Of a stretch of 64,000 bases of DNA, positions 26,777-36,002 are shown piece after piece. The notes below the pieces were generated by a model. That model was not told the origin of the DNA and made no database searches. It saw nothing but the letters and a program-made list of their open reading frames with translations. Position 1 is the first letter of the stretch. Each line of letters starts with the position of its first letter. The stretch is from the NCBI GenBank assembly GCA_902491535.1, contig CABUHS010000002.1, positions 62,001-126,000 on the forward strand, written 5' to 3'. The position numbers and the translations under genes were made by a program. The stretch is from an uncultured Eubacteriales bacterium. GTDB lineage: Bacteria; Bacillota; Clostridia; Oscillospirales; CAG-272.

Positions 26777-26808
26777 TTTCTATTATTGCTCTACGAAAAT
26801 AATAGAAA
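26777..26808. promoter_or_regulatory. Perfect 11-bp inverted repeat, candidate operator
   Basis: TTTCTATTATT, a ten-base spacer, then AATAATAGAAA. It lies between the divergent promoters, about 30 bases upstream of the candidate plus-strand -35. This is the usual position of an AraC- or LacI-type regulator site. The 477-base divergent gap holds this, the two promoters and no gene. Confidence 0.5.
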
Positions 26809-26840
26809 AATGGTCACCGTAGTGATACTATTGATTATGG

Positions 26841-26868
26841 TTAACTGTAATTTTTTAAAGCCGATAAT
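26841..26868 (+). promoter_or_regulatory. Candidate promoter for the GH172 genes
   Basis: TTAACT, 16 bases, then GATAAT. The match is weak, consistent with a promoter needing an activator. The ATG is about 75 bases further. Confidence 0.4.
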
Positions 26869-26944
26869 ATTATGTTTATTATATATGTTTGATTTAAGCA
26901 TCCATTGTTAATGTTCATATATTTATGAAAAGGAGTAAATATTC

Positions 26945-28048
26945 ATGTTTAACGGATTGGGAATGAATCCCGGAAATCTGTCAAGACTTTCAAATGCCAA
27001 ATCACGTTCTATATCTGCCGAAAACTTAACCGGAGAGGTCGGCGGCGGCGCACGTGCTGTCCCCGGGGATTTTCAGGCGACTGCTTCTGCGGCGGCGCGC
27101 GATCTCGGACAGGGCTGGAAGGTATCGCCTTTTGTTGCAGTACCTCAGGGTGTTGAGTTTACTATCGCGGAAATAGACGGTCCGGGTGCTGTTCAAAGCA
27201 TGTGGTTTGCCGGATGGATAAAATACGATATAATCCTGCGTATTTATTGGGAGGATCAGAAGAATCCTTCGGTTGAAGTACCGCTTCCTGCGTTTTTTGC
27301 TCATATGTACTGCTCGGATGAAAATTCCAACGGTAAATATCCGACGCTTGATTCTGCCATGGTCATGGTAGCTCCGAAACAGGGATACAGCTGTTACTGG
27401 GAGATGCCGTTTCGCAAGCACTGCCGTATAACACTCGAAAATCTTACCGACGGTCCGAAAGGTATTTACTATCAGATTAATTATACACTGACAGATATTC
27501 CTGATGATTGTGCATATTTTCATGCACAGTACCGCCAGAGACGGCCTGTCGGATATATGGAAGAGTATGTTATTCTTGACGGGGTTGAGGGTAAAGGCCA
27601 TTATGTCGGCACGTCGCTTGCTGCCGGAATGAACGGTTCAAACAACTGGTGGGGAGAAGGCGAACTTAAATTCTACATAGACGATGACGGTAAGTTCCCT
27701 ACAATTTGCGGAACCGGAATTGAGGATTATTTCCTCGGGGCATGGGGATGGGTTCCGAAGGATCATTATGTGACCTATTCGGGACTTTATGCGGGAATGT
27801 TTCAGCATATACACTCAAATGCCATATATCAGTGTCAGGAAAGATTTCAGCTTTATCGCTGGCATGTTCCGGACCCTATCCGTTTTGATAAAAAACTTCG
27901 TGTAACTGCGCAGGATCTCGGTTGGAGATCAGGCGGACGTTATCTTCCTCGCCGTGATGATTTCATGACGGTAGCGTATTGGTATCAGACGCTTCCTACA
28001 GCGCCTTTCCCGGTGTTCCCGTCTGTGGACGAACTTGAAATAATATAA
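26945..28048 (+). CDS. GH172/DUF2961 family glycosidase
   Basis: A 367-residue cytoplasmic protein covering the whole DUF2961 fold, now glycoside hydrolase family 172 (retaining furanosidases acting on fructofuranosides or D-arabinofuranosides). Family features seen: the SRSISAEN start, AEIDGPGAVQSMWF, PAFF, YWEMPF, YFHAQYR, TGIEDYFLGAWGW with Glu260 as the likely catalytic residue, and a YRWHVPDPI strand near the end. It has no signal peptide. AAAAGGAG supports the ATG. It is followed after 38 bases by a paralogue, presumably in one transcript. GH172 proteins assemble as trimers or hexamers, so two paralogues could form mixed oligomers. The exact furanoside substrate is not readable. Confidence 0.9.
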   Translation: MFNGLGMNPGNLSRLSNAKSRSISAENLTGEVGGGARAVPGDFQATASAAARDLGQGWKVSPFVAVPQGVEFTIAEIDGPGAVQSMWFAGWIKYDIILRIYWEDQKNPSVEVPLPAFFAHMYCSDENSNGKYPTLDSAMVMVAPKQGYSCYWEMPFRKHCRITLENLTDGPKGIYYQINYTLTDIPDDCAYFHAQYRQRRPVGYMEEYVILDGVEGKGHYVGTSLAAGMNGSNNWWGEGELKFYIDDDGKFPTICGTGIEDYFLGAWGWVPKDHYVTYSGLYAGMFQHIHSNAIYQCQERFQLYRWHVPDPIRFDKKLRVTAQDLGWRSGGRYLPRRDDFMTVAYWYQTLPTAPFPVFPSVDELEII

Positions 28049-28086
28049 TATCCGATTTTCTATTATAGAGAGAAAAGAGTAGAATT

Positions 28087-29199
28087 ATGGAAAAATTCAA
28101 TGGACTCGGGATGTGTGTCGGAAATCTTTCCCGTCTGTCTGATGCGAAATCCCGTTCTATATCTGCTGAAAATTTCGGCGGTGAGGTCGGAGGAGGCGCG
28201 AAAGGGTGTCCGTCAGACACTTCATTGACCGGCTCCGGAGCTGCCAGAGATCTCGGGCAAGGGTGGAAGGTATCTCCGAGCATTTCGCTTGCTCCGGGTA
28301 CAGAACGTACCATAGCGGAAATAGACGGTCCGGGAGCTGTTCAGAGCATGTGGTTTGCAGGAACTACCGATTACACAATGATACTTAGTATATACTGGGA
28401 CGGGCAGGAAACTCCGTCTGTAGAAGTTCCGATATCCGCGTTTTTCGGTCAGCTTTTAGGCGATGAAATAAATGAGGACGGAGAGTCTTCGATACTTAAT
28501 TCTGTAATGGTAATGGCAGCTCCGAAGCAGGGATTCAGCTGTTACTGGGAGATGCCTTTCCGCAGACACTGTAAAATGACGGTTAGGAACAGCGGACGAA
28601 ACGAAGCAATATTTTTCTATCAGATAAATTACACGCTCACAGACGTTCCCGAAGATTGTGCATATTTTCATGCGCAGTACCGTCAGAGCAGGCCGATAGG
28701 ATCGGGTTGCGATCATACGATTCTTGACGGGATAACAGCCGGGAAAGGTCATTATATCGGCGCTACGATTGCGGTGCGCCTTGATGGTGATATTTCGGTA
28801 GATCCGCTTGCAAACCGTGAGGTTGTTTTCCGGGATCCGAAAACTTCATCTGTGCTGTCCAGAACAGGACTTGAAACCTATGTTTTCGGGGCTAATAATT
28901 GGACGGCAGGACCGCGCGGTAATGAAAAGATAAATATGTATTCCGGACGTTTCGGAGGGATGTATCAAACATCTGTCGGTGATAAACTGAAAGAAAACCG
29001 TCTTCTGCATATGTACCGTTGGCACGTGCAGGATCCTGTGCGATTTGAAAACGGTATTCGCGTAACTCTGGAAGCTTTGAATCCCGAGACGGACAAATCC
29101 GATTGCACTGAGAACTACATGACGGTGGCATACTGGTATCAGATGTTGCCGACAGCGGAATTTCCTCCGCTTCCTTCGCTTGAGGAAATGGAAAAATAA
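28087..29199 (+). CDS. GH172/DUF2961 family glycosidase, divergent paralogue
   Basis: A 370-residue protein sharing the same landmarks as its neighbour (KSRSISAEN, AEIDGPGAVQSMWF, YWEMPFRRHC, CAYFHAQYRQSRP, YRWHVQDPV) through its whole length. The catalytic segment reads TGLETYVFGANNW in place of TGIEDYFLGAWGW: the Glu stays but the following Asp, Phe and aromatic platform change, and the region after it is rearranged. It may act on a different sugar or be a structural partner. No signal peptide. Its ribosome site (AGAGAAAAGAG) is moderate. It ends the GH172 pair; 255 gene-free bases follow before the first solute-binding protein. Confidence 0.88.
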   Translation: MEKFNGLGMCVGNLSRLSDAKSRSISAENFGGEVGGGAKGCPSDTSLTGSGAARDLGQGWKVSPSISLAPGTERTIAEIDGPGAVQSMWFAGTTDYTMILSIYWDGQETPSVEVPISAFFGQLLGDEINEDGESSILNSVMVMAAPKQGFSCYWEMPFRRHCKMTVRNSGRNEAIFFYQINYTLTDVPEDCAYFHAQYRQSRPIGSGCDHTILDGITAGKGHYIGATIAVRLDGDISVDPLANREVVFRDPKTSSVLSRTGLETYVFGANNWTAGPRGNEKINMYSGRFGGMYQTSVGDKLKENRLLHMYRWHVQDPVRFENGIRVTLEALNPETDKSDCTENYMTVAYWYQMLPTAEFPPLPSLEEMEK

Positions 29200-29454
29200 A
29201 AAATCACGAAAATAATCACAGTTGTATACATTATTCCATATATTTTAATAAATATGTGGATATTAGTCTGAGATGACACATTAAACAGAGCAGAGGTTAT
29301 TGCCGATTAGGCAATGCTGTAATAAAACAAAGATATCCGGGGACTGCTGCCGCAATAAAGTTGAGACCTTGGAATATACTTATGCGGCTCTCCGTATATC
29401 ACTTATACAGGCATAAAATATATTTATGTCGGTTGATAAACTGAAAGGAGAGTT

Positions 29455-30948
29455 ATGAAAATGACAAACAAGAACTTGGCAAAACTGATTTCCCTTTTTC
29501 TTATCGCTTCGATGGCGGTTACCTTTGCAGCCTCCTGTACAAAAGATGAGGTAAAACCCGGCAGTGATACAACACCTCAGTCTACTGCACCGGTCTCAGA
29601 TCCTGATGATGACAACGCTGATGCAATTGTGGAACGTCTCTACGGAGATAAGAAGTATGATGGTGAAGTATTCAGAATACAGTGTGTGGAACCGGGCGGA
29701 AGCTGGCTTTACATGATAGGTGAAAATGCCAGTGAAGTATGGTTTGAAGACGCAGGTTCGGATGTTCTTCAGCGGGCTGTGTACGAGCGTAACAGAAAAA
29801 CTCAGAATCTTTTAGGTATTGAAATAAAGCCGGTATACACCGGAAGTGTAAACGATGATGTTACCGCCGGAATAGATGAGTATGATGCTGCGCTGATATC
29901 GTTAGGCGATTCTATGGTAGTCGCTCAGAACGGAAATACACTTAATCTTAATAATATCTCTACAATGGATTCATCACGTGATTGGTGGGACAATCAGTTT
30001 GTAAAAGACTGTACGCTTTTCGGCGAAGATCTGTATGCAATTGCAGGCGCCATAAATATTATGGATGACTGCGCGACGAGTGTTCTTCTTTTCAACAAGG
30101 ATCTCCTTGAAAGAAATAACTGTGAGATACCGTATCAGAAAGTTTTTGACGGCACATGGACAGTTGACGTTTTGGCGGAGATCGGACGTAAGTGTACGGT
30201 GGATCTTAACGGAGATACCGAGCTTGATCATAATGACAGTTGGGGCTTCGGCACATACGGAAACGGTATGGTCGGCTACGGACTTCAGGGATTTGCCGGC
30301 AACATCGCGTCTCTGAACGAAGACGGTATTCCGACTATAGTCTGCAATACGGAAGAGAACATTGAGAAATGCCGTTATTGGTTTGATAATATAACAAATT
30401 CCGAATGCTATTACAATCAGAATATAAATGGCGATGAATCCTATGAAAATATGTTTTTGAATGGTCAGCTCGCATTTGCGCTTACCAATCTTACACATAC
30501 ATTTATGCTGCGTGACATGGACAACGAATACGGAGTTCTGCCGCTGGCAAAATATAATGAACAGCAGGAACGCTATACAGCGGGATCCAACAGTGCATTT
30601 TTTACTACATATGTAGTACCGAAAACATGTAAAAATCCCGAAATGGTAGGTGCCTGCCTCGAAGTTATGTGCGGATATTCGGTCAATACGGTTGACGAAA
30701 GTCTGCATGATATTGTTTTTGACTCGAAGCTTGTACGCGACGAGGAATCCAGGAGAATCCTTAAGATAATTCAGGATACAGTGTCGTTTGACTGGAACGA
30801 AATCGGAAACTGGTCATTTAACATAAATGCATGTTTTAATATGACTCAGGGTGCATCTTTTACGCTTGCTTCCAATCTCGCATCTGTCATCGACAGTGCA
30901 ACTGAATCTCTTGATTCTATGATACAAAAATTTGAAGCCCTAAATTGA
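29455..30948 (+). CDS. Sugar-type solute-binding lipoprotein 1
   Basis: A 497-residue extracellular solute-binding protein (family 1, sugar type). The signal peptide ends in the lipobox AASC (Cys about residue 28), followed by an acidic Thr/Pro-rich tether. Characteristic segments shared by all four tandem copies: NASEVWFEDAGSDVLQRAVYER, WTVDVLAEIG, a calcium-loop-like DLNGDTELDHND before SWGFG, and CGYSVNTVDESLHDIVFDSK. It should capture oligosaccharides at the membrane for an ABC importer, but no permease is encoded nearby. AAAGGAG lies 4 bases before this ATG and 10 before the next (29461), so either may be used. The next copy starts within 20 bases of its stop. Confidence 0.88.
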   Translation: MKMTNKNLAKLISLFLIASMAVTFAASCTKDEVKPGSDTTPQSTAPVSDPDDDNADAIVERLYGDKKYDGEVFRIQCVEPGGSWLYMIGENASEVWFEDAGSDVLQRAVYERNRKTQNLLGIEIKPVYTGSVNDDVTAGIDEYDAALISLGDSMVVAQNGNTLNLNNISTMDSSRDWWDNQFVKDCTLFGEDLYAIAGAINIMDDCATSVLLFNKDLLERNNCEIPYQKVFDGTWTVDVLAEIGRKCTVDLNGDTELDHNDSWGFGTYGNGMVGYGLQGFAGNIASLNEDGIPTIVCNTEENIEKCRYWFDNITNSECYYNQNINGDESYENMFLNGQLAFALTNLTHTFMLRDMDNEYGVLPLAKYNEQQERYTAGSNSAFFTTYVVPKTCKNPEMVGACLEVMCGYSVNTVDESLHDIVFDSKLVRDEESRRILKIIQDTVSFDWNEIGNWSFNINACFNMTQGASFTLASNLASVIDSATESLDSMIQKFEALN

Positions 30949-30965
30949 GAGGAGAAACAAAGAAA

Positions 30966-32477
30966 ATGAAGAAAATGTCCAGGGTAATATCTTTATTGCT
31001 GATAGCGGCGATGTCTGTAACAGTTGCTGTTTCCTGCGGAGATAAAGATGAAAAGAAACCGAATGCCGGTGAAACAACTCCGGAGACAAAGGCAAACGGC
31101 GAAGATGAGGATAATACCGATGCGCTTGTTGCTGAGCTTTACGGAAAGTACAAGTACGACGGTGAGACGGTGCGTATTCTTTGTCCCGAAGCAGGATCAA
31201 GCTGGATACGTAACATAAGCGATACCGCAAATGAGGTATGGTTTGAAGATGCCGGCTCCGATGTACTTCAGAGAGCGATATATGAACGCAACAGAAAGAC
31301 TGAAAATCTGCTCGGACTCAAAATAGAACCTGTATGGGAGTCCGGCGGTCAGGCGATTGCTGAGCGTATAGGACAGGATACTGCTGCAGGTATCAATGAA
31401 TATGATACAGCGCTTGTAGAACTTGGAAACTCAATCACTATTGCGCAGAACGGTAACACTCTTAATCTGAATGATATCAGTACATTCAATTCTTCTCATG
31501 AGTGGTGGGATGAGAGAGTTGTCAAAGAACTGACACTTTTCGGTGAAGACCTTTATGCGATAGCAGGTGCAATCAATATTATGGACGATTGCTCTGTGAG
31601 TGCGTTTATATTCAACAAAGATTTGCTTGAACGTTATAACTGTGCCGATCCGTATCAGCAGGTATTTGACGGAACATGGACTGTAGATGCTTTGATGGCG
31701 GCTGCCCGTGCATGTACACAGGACCTTAACGGTGATACAGAGTTCGATGAGAATGACAGCTGGGGAATCGGAACATACGGAAACGGTCTTGTATTCGGAC
31801 TTCAGGGATTTGACAGCGGTATTGCTCGCATGAACAGCGAGGGTATACCCACAATTATCTGTAACACAGAGGAGAATATCGAGAAATGCCGTTACTGGTT
31901 TGACAATGTAACAAATTCAGATTGTCTTTATAATGAAGGAGTAAACGGAGCTGAATCTTATCAGAACCTGTTTTACAACGGACAGCTTGCTTTCTATATG
32001 GGTAACCTTACGCCCAGTGCTGCACTCCGTGAGATGGAAGATGAATACGGTATTCTTCCGGAAGCAAAGTACAATGCAGATCAGGCTAACTATACTGCTT
32101 CCTGTAATACAGCATGGTTCACAGACTATGTAATTCCGAAAAACTGTGAAAATCCCGAAATGGTAGCAGCGTGTCTTGAAGTAATGAGCGGATATTCAGT
32201 AAATACCGTTGATGAGAGCCTCCATGAGATCGTTTTTGATTCCAAGTTTGCACGTGACCAACAGTCCAGACGTATTCTTAGCATTATACAGGAAACTATT
32301 TCGTTTGACTGGAGCGGCATAGGTGAATGGGCGGCTATAAACGGTATGGGAATCAATGCTTGCTTTGCAGGTATGCCTCAGGGCGCTTCCTTTACGCTTG
32401 CATCAAGCCTTGCATCTGTTATAGACAGCGCTCAGGAATCGCTTGATTCGCTTATCGAAAAATTCGAGAGCAGATAA
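30966..32477 (+). CDS. Sugar-type solute-binding lipoprotein 2
   Basis: A 503-residue paralogue of the preceding gene with lipobox AVSC and the same architecture (NEVWFEDAGSDVLQRAIYER, DLNGDTEFDENDSWGIG, SGYSVNTVDESLHEIVFDSK, FTLASSLASVIDSAQESL). It and the third copy are clearly the closest pair. ATG 30966 follows GGAG; a longer frame to the TTG overlapping the previous stop would place the ribosome site inside the gene. The 17-base spacing implies cotranscription with copy 1. The ligand is unknown. Confidence 0.88.
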   Translation: MKKMSRVISLLLIAAMSVTVAVSCGDKDEKKPNAGETTPETKANGEDEDNTDALVAELYGKYKYDGETVRILCPEAGSSWIRNISDTANEVWFEDAGSDVLQRAIYERNRKTENLLGLKIEPVWESGGQAIAERIGQDTAAGINEYDTALVELGNSITIAQNGNTLNLNDISTFNSSHEWWDERVVKELTLFGEDLYAIAGAINIMDDCSVSAFIFNKDLLERYNCADPYQQVFDGTWTVDALMAAARACTQDLNGDTEFDENDSWGIGTYGNGLVFGLQGFDSGIARMNSEGIPTIICNTEENIEKCRYWFDNVTNSDCLYNEGVNGAESYQNLFYNGQLAFYMGNLTPSAALREMEDEYGILPEAKYNADQANYTASCNTAWFTDYVIPKNCENPEMVAACLEVMSGYSVNTVDESLHEIVFDSKFARDQQSRRILSIIQETISFDWSGIGEWAAINGMGINACFAGMPQGASFTLASSLASVIDSAQESLDSLIEKFESR

Positions 32478-32518
32478 ATTCTGAAAAATAATACAGAAGT
32501 TAATAAAGAGGTCTTATT

Positions 32519-34036
32519 ATGGGATCAAAACGAATTATAAAGATTTTATCCTTTGTCCTCTCTATTGCAGCGGTGGTTTCTGCCGCCGCTGCATGCTCTG
32601 CGGAAGAGCAAAAACCGAATGTATCGGAGGAAACTGCCTCCGATACATCCGGAAATATTAATGCTCCTGAAGATGCAGATGCAATTGTTGAACGTCTGTA
32701 CGGAAATACAAAGTATGAAGGTGAAATTGTACGTATACTTTGTCCGGCAGCAGGAACGACATGGTGCCGTTTCATCAGTGATACGGCTAATGAAGTATGG
32801 TTTGAGGATGCCGGTTCGGATGTTCTTCAAAGGGCAGTGTACGAGCGTAATACAAAAACAGAGAAACTTCTTGGTATTACGATATCTCCTGTATGGGAAG
32901 CCGGCGACAATCCGATCGCAGAACGTGTAAACCGGGATGTAGTTGCAGGTGTAGATGAATATGACACGGTACTTATGACGCTCGGAAATTCTATGACTGC
33001 GGCACAGAACGGAAACACTCTTAATTTTAATGATATAGGCACATTTGATCCGTCCCATGAATGGTGGGATGCACAGTTTATAAAAGATTGTACTCTTTTC
33101 GGAGAGGATCTTTATGCTGTTGCCGGAGCAATCAACATTATGGACGATTGCTCTGTCGGTGTTCTTATTTTTAATAAAGACCTTCTCGAATTTAACAATT
33201 GTGCCGATCCTTATCAGCAGGTGTTTGACGGTACATGGACGGTAGATGCAATGATGGCTGATGCCCGTGCATGCACACGGGATCTGAACGGTGATACGGA
33301 ATACGATGAAAATGACAGTTGGGGAATCGGAACATACGGAAACGGCATTATATTCGGTATGCACGGATTTGACAGCGGTATCGCACGCATGAATGAAGAA
33401 GGCATTCCTACCATCATAGGTAATACCGAAAAAAATATTGAAATGTGCAGATATTGGTTTGACAATGTTACAAATTCCGATTGTCTTTACAATCAGGGTG
33501 TAAACGGTGAAGAGTCGCCTGAGGATATGTTTTATAACGGCCAGCTTGCATTCTATGTAGGAAATCTTACTCCGCGTACACAGCTTCGTGAGATGGAAGA
33601 CGAGTATGGAATCCTTCCCGAGGCTAAATATAATGTCGAGCAGGAGAAATATACATCTGCCTGCGAGACCGGATGGTTCACGGATTATTTGATTCCGAAA
33701 AGCTGCTCCAAGCCGGAGGTTGTTGCTGCATGTCTTGAAGTAATGAGCGGATACTCTGTAAATACTGTCGATGAAAGTCTGCACGAAATAGTCTTTGATT
33801 CAAAGCTTGCGCGTGATGAACAAACAAGACGGATACTAAAGATAGTACAGGAAACAATTTCATTTGACTGGGGCGGTATCGGAGAGTGGGCTGCCATAGG
33901 CGGAATGGGAATAAGTCCTTGCTTTGCAAGCATGCCTCAGGGTTCTACCTTTACGCTTGCATCGAGTCTTGCTTCCGTTATAGACAGCGCACAGGAGGCG
34001 CTTGATTCACTTATTGAGAAATTTGATCGCGGTTAA
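32519..34036 (+). CDS. Sugar-type solute-binding lipoprotein 3
   Basis: A 505-residue paralogue, lipobox AAAC (Cys near residue 26), with the same conserved blocks and the loop DLNGDTEYDENDSWGIG. Differences from copy 2 are spread across the ligand-facing middle part (for example MHGFDSG for LQGFDSG, and RTQLREMEDE for SAALREMEDE), so specificity may be close but not identical. It starts 41 bases after copy 2 with AGAGGT before the ATG. It is followed by 170 gene-free bases, after which the most divergent copy stands alone. Confidence 0.88.
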   Translation: MGSKRIIKILSFVLSIAAVVSAAAACSAEEQKPNVSEETASDTSGNINAPEDADAIVERLYGNTKYEGEIVRILCPAAGTTWCRFISDTANEVWFEDAGSDVLQRAVYERNTKTEKLLGITISPVWEAGDNPIAERVNRDVVAGVDEYDTVLMTLGNSMTAAQNGNTLNFNDIGTFDPSHEWWDAQFIKDCTLFGEDLYAVAGAINIMDDCSVGVLIFNKDLLEFNNCADPYQQVFDGTWTVDAMMADARACTRDLNGDTEYDENDSWGIGTYGNGIIFGMHGFDSGIARMNEEGIPTIIGNTEKNIEMCRYWFDNVTNSDCLYNQGVNGEESPEDMFYNGQLAFYVGNLTPRTQLREMEDEYGILPEAKYNVEQEKYTSACETGWFTDYLIPKSCSKPEVVAACLEVMSGYSVNTVDESLHEIVFDSKLARDEQTRRILKIVQETISFDWGGIGEWAAIGGMGISPCFASMPQGSTFTLASSLASVIDSAQEALDSLIEKFDRG

Positions 34037-34208
34037 ATACATAATAACGGTAATCTTTATAGCTATTATTGAGGAATGCCACGGTAAGGAACTGTTCAGT
34101 TACATGGTTTGATTTAAAATATAATCATATATTTATTCTATTGTTTTCGATTATAGGCGATTTTGGATGACACGATTTTAAATTTAAAAAGAATTGGAAG
34201 TGATAGTT

Positions 34209-35726
34209 ATGATCACAAGAAGAACAATTAAAGTTTTGTCTCTTCTCCTTGCTACCGCAATGGCGACTGTCACGGCAGCGTCGTGTTCCGGCGAAAAAAC
34301 ATCGGTGGATAATTCTGGTCAGACCGGAAGCACAGCGGAAAATCCCGACACCTCCGGCAAGAGCGAATCCGAACAGCTTGTAGAAGAGTTGTACGGCAAT
34401 AGAAAAAACGATTATGACGGAAGAATTTTCCGGATTATCGCAAGTGAAGAATGCTGGGGATCTTCTATCGGAAATAATGCTAATGAAGTATGGTTTGAGG
34501 ATGCTGGCTCCGATTTGCTTCAGAGATCAATATATGAACGCAATCATAAAACCGAAGAGCTTCTCGGTATTACCATAACTCCTGTATGGGATAAAACTTC
34601 GGAAGAAATATATGACAGAGTTATTAGTGATAATAACTCCGGAGTGAACGAATATGACGCCGTAAACATCACGCTGGCACTCGCTATGACATGTGCCCAA
34701 AATGGATCTGCGATAAATCTTCTTAAGTGCCAGACTTTTGACGAGTCGCATCCTTGGTGGAATCAGACTTTTGTTGAGCAGTGTACACTTTTCGGCACGC
34801 AGCTTTATCCTATCGCGGGAGCGATCAACTACGGAGACGATCTTTCGAACAGAATGGTGGTTTTCAATCAGGATTTTCTTGATAGATATGGATGCGGAGA
34901 TCCGTATCAGTATGTTTTTGACGGAACATGGACGATTGAAAATATGATGGCGATGGCTCAGAAATGCACCCAAGATATAAACGGTGACGGAGAAATGGAT
35001 GAAAACGACAACTGGGGCGTCGGATCCGGAGGCATGACTCTTTATGATAATCTGGTAGGAATGGACACAGCTGTTTCCAAGCTCGGGGAGGATGGATATC
35101 CTGTTATACTGAGTAAAAATGAAGATCATGTTACCAAAGTCGAATATTTCTTTAAGAATATAATTGATACCGATTATTTGTATTACGGAGGCATAACCGG
35201 CAGTGCTGATGTCAGTTATATGGATCTTTTCAGTAACAGTCAGCTTGCATTCGGTTTTGTTATGTTAGGCAGTTCTATACAGCTTCGCGGAATGGATGAT
35301 TACTGCGGAGTTCTTCCGATGCCGAAATACAACGAAGAGCAGACAAAGTATACTTCAGGTGCCAATACGCTCTGGTTTACAACGTATATTATACCGAAAT
35401 CCTGTACAGATCCTGATTATGCGGCTGCATGCCTTGAGGTAATGAGCGGTTATTCTGTAGATACTCTTGATCATAATCTTAATGATGTTATTTTTCAGAG
35501 TAAAGTCGCACGGGATGAGAACGCACGCAAATGCTTTGATATAATAAAGGATACCTTATCATTCGACTGGTCGTTTATCGGATCATGGCGGGGAGATCTT
35601 GTAAGTGCTTATGAACTTAAGTACGGTCACAGCTTTACCCTCGTATCAAGAGTTGAGTCGGCTTACGACACTGCTCAGGAAAGTCTTGATGTAATGATAG
35701 ATGCGTTTAGAGATTGGGACTATTAA
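34209..35726 (+). CDS. Sugar-type solute-binding lipoprotein 4, divergent copy
   Basis: A 505-residue solute-binding lipoprotein with lipobox AASC. It keeps NEVWFEDAGSDLLQRSIYER, WTIENMMAMAQ and SGYSVDTLDHNLNDVIFQSK but differs from the other three elsewhere. Its calcium loop is canonical, DINGDGEMDEND. GGAAGTGATAG precedes ATG 34209; the frame can be read from a TTG at 34194 that lies within the ribosome site region. It is separated from copy 3 by an AT-rich gap and may have its own promoter. It probably binds a different oligosaccharide. Confidence 0.86.
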   Translation: MITRRTIKVLSLLLATAMATVTAASCSGEKTSVDNSGQTGSTAENPDTSGKSESEQLVEELYGNRKNDYDGRIFRIIASEECWGSSIGNNANEVWFEDAGSDLLQRSIYERNHKTEELLGITITPVWDKTSEEIYDRVISDNNSGVNEYDAVNITLALAMTCAQNGSAINLLKCQTFDESHPWWNQTFVEQCTLFGTQLYPIAGAINYGDDLSNRMVVFNQDFLDRYGCGDPYQYVFDGTWTIENMMAMAQKCTQDINGDGEMDENDNWGVGSGGMTLYDNLVGMDTAVSKLGEDGYPVILSKNEDHVTKVEYFFKNIIDTDYLYYGGITGSADVSYMDLFSNSQLAFGFVMLGSSIQLRGMDDYCGVLPMPKYNEEQTKYTSGANTLWFTTYIIPKSCTDPDYAAACLEVMSGYSVDTLDHNLNDVIFQSKVARDENARKCFDIIKDTLSFDWSFIGSWRGDLVSAYELKYGHSFTLVSRVESAYDTAQESLDVMIDAFRDWDY

Positions 35727-35948
35727 ATTGATCCGTAATAAAACAGCTTAATATCGTTGCGTTGCGGCATTTGATGCTCCGCATAATCTGCATATAATTT
35801 CAGGTGCCGCATACGCAGTATATTTGCTTTTCCATTTGTGTTTTTATATTTATGAAAACGCAAATGAGGAAGTAAACTTATGATATAGCTTCTTCATAAT
35901 AATGACGGCGGAATATTTTGCGGTCAAACGGCGAAAACACATTCGTCG

Positions 35949-35982
35949 TATAATATAGTCAACTTCCGGGATTATCCCGGAA
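35949..35982 (+). promoter_or_regulatory. -10 element with hairpin at the transcript start
   Basis: TATAAT (35949-35954) with no good -35, followed ten bases later by a perfect TTCCGGG-ATTAT-CCCGGAA inverted repeat (35964-35982). The repeat sits between the expected transcription start and the AAAGGA ribosome site of the cytoplasmic DUF4838 gene. It could be an operator or a 5' stabilising hairpin. Confidence 0.4.
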
Positions 35983-36002
35983 ATGAAAGGAATGAAACTG
36001 AT

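Noticed and set aside
29281..29315. Possible c-di-AMP or c-di-GMP riboswitch before the first binding protein
   Set aside because: The expected conserved segments of those classes are absent.
29200..29454. Inverted repeat ATTGCC-GATTA-GGCAAT as a riboswitch or small RNA
   Set aside because: Only six base pairs and no conserved core that I recognise. Nothing else is seen in this gap.
32546..33784. A 412-codon minus-strand open frame opposite binding protein 3
   Set aside because: Shadow of a conserved lipoprotein gene; similar shadows occur opposite its paralogues.
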